Origin: Paenibacillus harenae DSM 16969
GTDB taxonomy: Bacteria > Bacillota > Bacilli > Paenibacillales > Paenibacillaceae
Direction of reading: 5' to 3'
NCBI RefSeq assembly: GCF_000422465.1
Contig: NZ_AULV01000015.1
Location: 203,880-267,879, forward strand
DNA: 64,000 nt
Under the pieces are notes generated by a model that was given only the letters and a program-made list of their open reading frames with translations, ran no database searches and had not been told where the DNA came from. Positions within the stretch are counted from its first letter, which is position 1. Every line of letters starts with the position of its first letter. The position numbers were made by a program, and so were the translations under genes. Shown one piece after another: positions 62,368 to 64,000 of the stretch.

Positions 62368-63021
62368 TTAATTTAATAGTTTACCTTGATTTCCTTCTTC
62401 AAAGTAGATTTGGCCTTGTTCCACAATAACAGTTATTTTGCTGTTGCCTTCATCGTCCAACCAATATTCTTTAATTGTAACTCCACTTCCGCCTACAAAA
62501 TCAGGGACTCCATGCGTCTTTTCAATTTCAGTGATTGCTTCTTTGAAATCATGGTTAGTAACAATAGTTTTTACTTCCGGTAAAGAAATTCTTGTTGCAT
62601 CAGCAGGAAGTTCCCCCATGATTTCTTGCAGCTTTCTTTTAAATAGGCCAATATGCGACTCGCCTTTTTTCTGCCATTTCAAGTACTCATCTTTTTTCTC
62701 GGCAGGCAAGTTATCGAATTTGGTTTGGAAGTCTGCAATATTAACGATTGATCCATCCTCGATATTTATCGCTAGTCCAGATGGTAATCTATCAGATGGT
62801 GCTTCATCAGGGCTTACATACACTTTTCCGTGTTTCGGATATTCTTCCTTCAATAACTTCTCCAGCTGTACTTTCTCTTCCTTAATGAGAGCTGCGGTTT
62901 TATTTGCATTCAGTATATTTTCATCGCTTTCTGAGGCAAAAGCTACGATAACTGAAGTTGAGACAGTGAATAACACTATGGCTGAAACAGTTAATGTTAA
63001 CTTGGATTTGACAAATTTCAA
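62368..63021 (-). CDS. Secreted protein of unknown function
   Basis: 217 residues with a signal peptide (residues 1-30, cleavage near VAFASES). The mature part is charged and helical (LIKEEKVQLEKLLKEEYPKH) and ends in a beta-rich tail (SKITVIVEQGQIYFEEGNQG). AT-rich. No domain recognised; not clearly an enzyme. Ribosome site AGGAGG upstream of ATG 63021. Stands between two copies of the 57-base repeat. Confidence 0.7.
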   Translation of the reverse strand: MKFVKSKLTLTVSAIVLFTVSTSVIVAFASESDENILNANKTAALIKEEKVQLEKLLKEEYPKHGKVYVSPDEAPSDRLPSGLAINIEDGSIVNIADFQTKFDNLPAEKKDEYLKWQKKGESHIGLFKRKLQEIMGELPADATRISLPEVKTIVTNHDFKEAITEIEKTHGVPDFVGGSGVTIKEYWLDDEGNSKITVIVEQGQIYFEEGNQGKLLN

Positions 63022-63221
63022 TGTAATCCCTCCTTATTTTACTTACAAGGTGTACATGTTAAGTTAGCAAAGCAATTATTGCATTTGACTGGTTAAAGTG
63101 TAGGATGCACATTTTTCTGCGACATATCTTCTCTCCTTCATTCTCCTCGAAATTGGTCATCAGAATTTTAGACGCTCTAATAGTCATTATGTTGCGTTAA
63201 CCTGCCAGTTACTTCAATAAA

Positions 63222-63278
63222 CCAAAAGAGGAGCTGCCACGAAGCAGTTCCTCCACTATCGTACCCGTTAGCGTAATG
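63222..63278 (+). repeat. Hairpin plus CTATCGTACCCGTTAG repeat, copy B
   Basis: GAGCTGCC-ACGAA-GCAGTTC with imperfect stem, then the same CTCCACTATCGTACCCGTTA and GCGTAATG as copy A. It lies at the border with GC-richer sequence to its right. Otherwise 63022-63424 contains no recognised gene. Confidence 0.75.
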
Positions 63279-63424
63279 ATGATTCGCGCAATGGTCCCTA
63301 CCGGACGATCCGCTGACAATGCAAGCCAGGACGATTGGGCTGCTCACCATCAGGGCTTGCAATGTCGTCGGAGTAGGCGGGTCGGATGCGAGTCAAACCC
63401 ACTTGACCCGGGCTCGGCGGATGT

Positions 63425-64000
63425 TTATCGTCCAAACGCCCACGCCACCATCAGCGGGAACTCTTCTCGCCACATCACATCGTCGTGCGACGCGACCCGC
63501 TCTCTCATTTCAACGTCCGCACCTGCATCTCGCAGCGCAGCCGCCCACCGGGTCGCGTTCTCGAGGAAGAACGGCTCCAGTGTGCCGGCTACGAGGTAGG
63601 TGCGCGGTAGCGGGCTTGGCATCACGGCAGGCGGTCGGTAGCCCCCGCCTGGCGACGCGGATAAGACCGTACCGTAGATGTCCGGATGCCGAAGCCCTAT
63701 GGCGAGTGAGAGCTCTCCACTCGCCGACACGCCGCACACCGCGGTGCGTTTGGCGGGCAGCGTGACGCTGAAGCGCGATCGCACCCATCGGCGGACGTCT
63801 TCGACGAAGAACCTCTCGTGTGCCGCGAACCGTTCCTGGTCGAACGGCGGTGAGTACTCATGGATGCGCACCATCTCATCCTCATCTGACGTCCGGTAGG
63901 CACCGACGATCATCGTGGGCGGTACGTCGGCGGCCTCGAGGTACCCGCCCCACTGCGAGATCAGCTGACCGTCACCGGCGAACACGACTGCCTGGGGTGG
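63425..64000 (-). CDS. Esterase, enterochelin-esterase-like (partial)
   Basis: Alpha/beta-hydrolase reading on past the right edge; the visible 191 codons include the C-terminus. VVFAGDGQLISQWGGYLEAA is near the left of the readable part; the nucleophile elbow is AVCGVSASGELS (G-x-S-x-S form), the acid lies near LVAGTLEP, and the His in ASHDDVMWREEFP. It matches the Fes/YbbA type of esterase that cleaves siderophores or simple esters. The gene is visibly richer in G and C at third codon positions than its neighbours, suggesting transfer. Confidence 0.75.
   Translation of the reverse strand, partial: PPQAVVFAGDGQLISQWGGYLEAADVPPTMIVGAYRTSDEDEMVRIHEYSPPFDQERFAAHERFFVEDVRRWVRSRFSVTLPAKRTAVCGVSASGELSLAIGLRHPDIYGTVLSASPGGGYRPPAVMPSPLPRTYLVAGTLEPFFLENATRWAAALRDAGADVEMRERVASHDDVMWREEFPLMVAWAFGR

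Overview
The window reads as chromosome from a Paenibacillus/Cohnella-type member of the Paenibacillaceae (inference). The reasons are moderate GC, strong AGGAGG-type ribosome binding sites with frequent TTG/GTG starts, many CUT1 and CUT2 sugar ABC importers, YesM/YesN-type sensor kinases with AraC-type response regulators, lipobox substrate-binding proteins, and DUF1292, Gmad2 and YkoP-like proteins. Almost every gene is on the minus strand. The plus-strand exceptions are a tRNA-Pro, a DMT exporter, a broken reductase gene and a 606-residue candidate toxin.

Layout. 1-4.6 kb: a LacI-regulated CUT1 sugar importer (binding protein cut by the left edge) with three copies of a TGGGAACGTTCCCA-type operator, then an unexplained helically phased repeat array. 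5-8.2 kb: MFS transporter, aldo/keto reductase, YkoP-like protein. 8.4 kb: tRNA-Pro(GGG). 8.6-12.3 kb: a cyclic-di-GMP-I (GEMM) riboswitch with a downstream terminator, preceding a PLP-dependent decarboxylase gene that overlaps a chemoreceptor gene. 12.4-18.1 kb: spore-germination-type lipoprotein, alpha/beta hydrolase with an elaborate leader, DUF1292, two membrane/hypothetical genes, an OmpR/HK two-component pair. 18.5-21.2 kb: macrolide-type glycosyltransferase and rhamnogalacturonan acetylesterase.

21.5-31.3 kb: a rhamnose module: sensor lipoprotein, YesM-type kinase and AraC-type regulator, then the CUT2 importer (ATPase, two permeases, binding protein) and L-rhamnose mutarotase. With the nearby acetylesterase this suggests pectin (rhamnogalacturonan) use. 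31.5-40.7 kb: a second two-component-plus-sensor system in line with a CUT1 importer that has two binding proteins. 40.8-44.7 kb: IS110 relic, TetR, broken RibD/DHFR-like gene, divergent LysR/EamA pair, NUDIX. 44.8-46.8 kb: a MurA paralogue whose catalytic Cys is Asp, with an FHA/winged-helix regulator. 47-51 kb: a patchy region of small VOC genes, a fosB remnant and an XRE-pentapeptide protein, with recurring short intergenic repeats. 50.8-59.4 kb: a long catabolic cluster (lplBAC-like importer, LacI, PfkB kinase, GH4 glycosidase, metallophosphoesterase, VOC) with an operator inside its promoter. 59.7-61.5 kb: a protein with an eCIS-cargo-like N-terminus and a deaminase-like zinc motif, abutting a second IS110 relic. 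The right edge holds AT-rich small genes and then a visibly GC-richer partial esterase.

The most interesting items are the c-di-GMP riboswitch/decarboxylase/chemoreceptor operon, the candidate injected deaminase, the Cys-to-Asp MurA with its FHA regulator, the phased repeat array, the attenuator-like hydrolase leader, and the dispersed CTATCGTACCCGTTAG elements.
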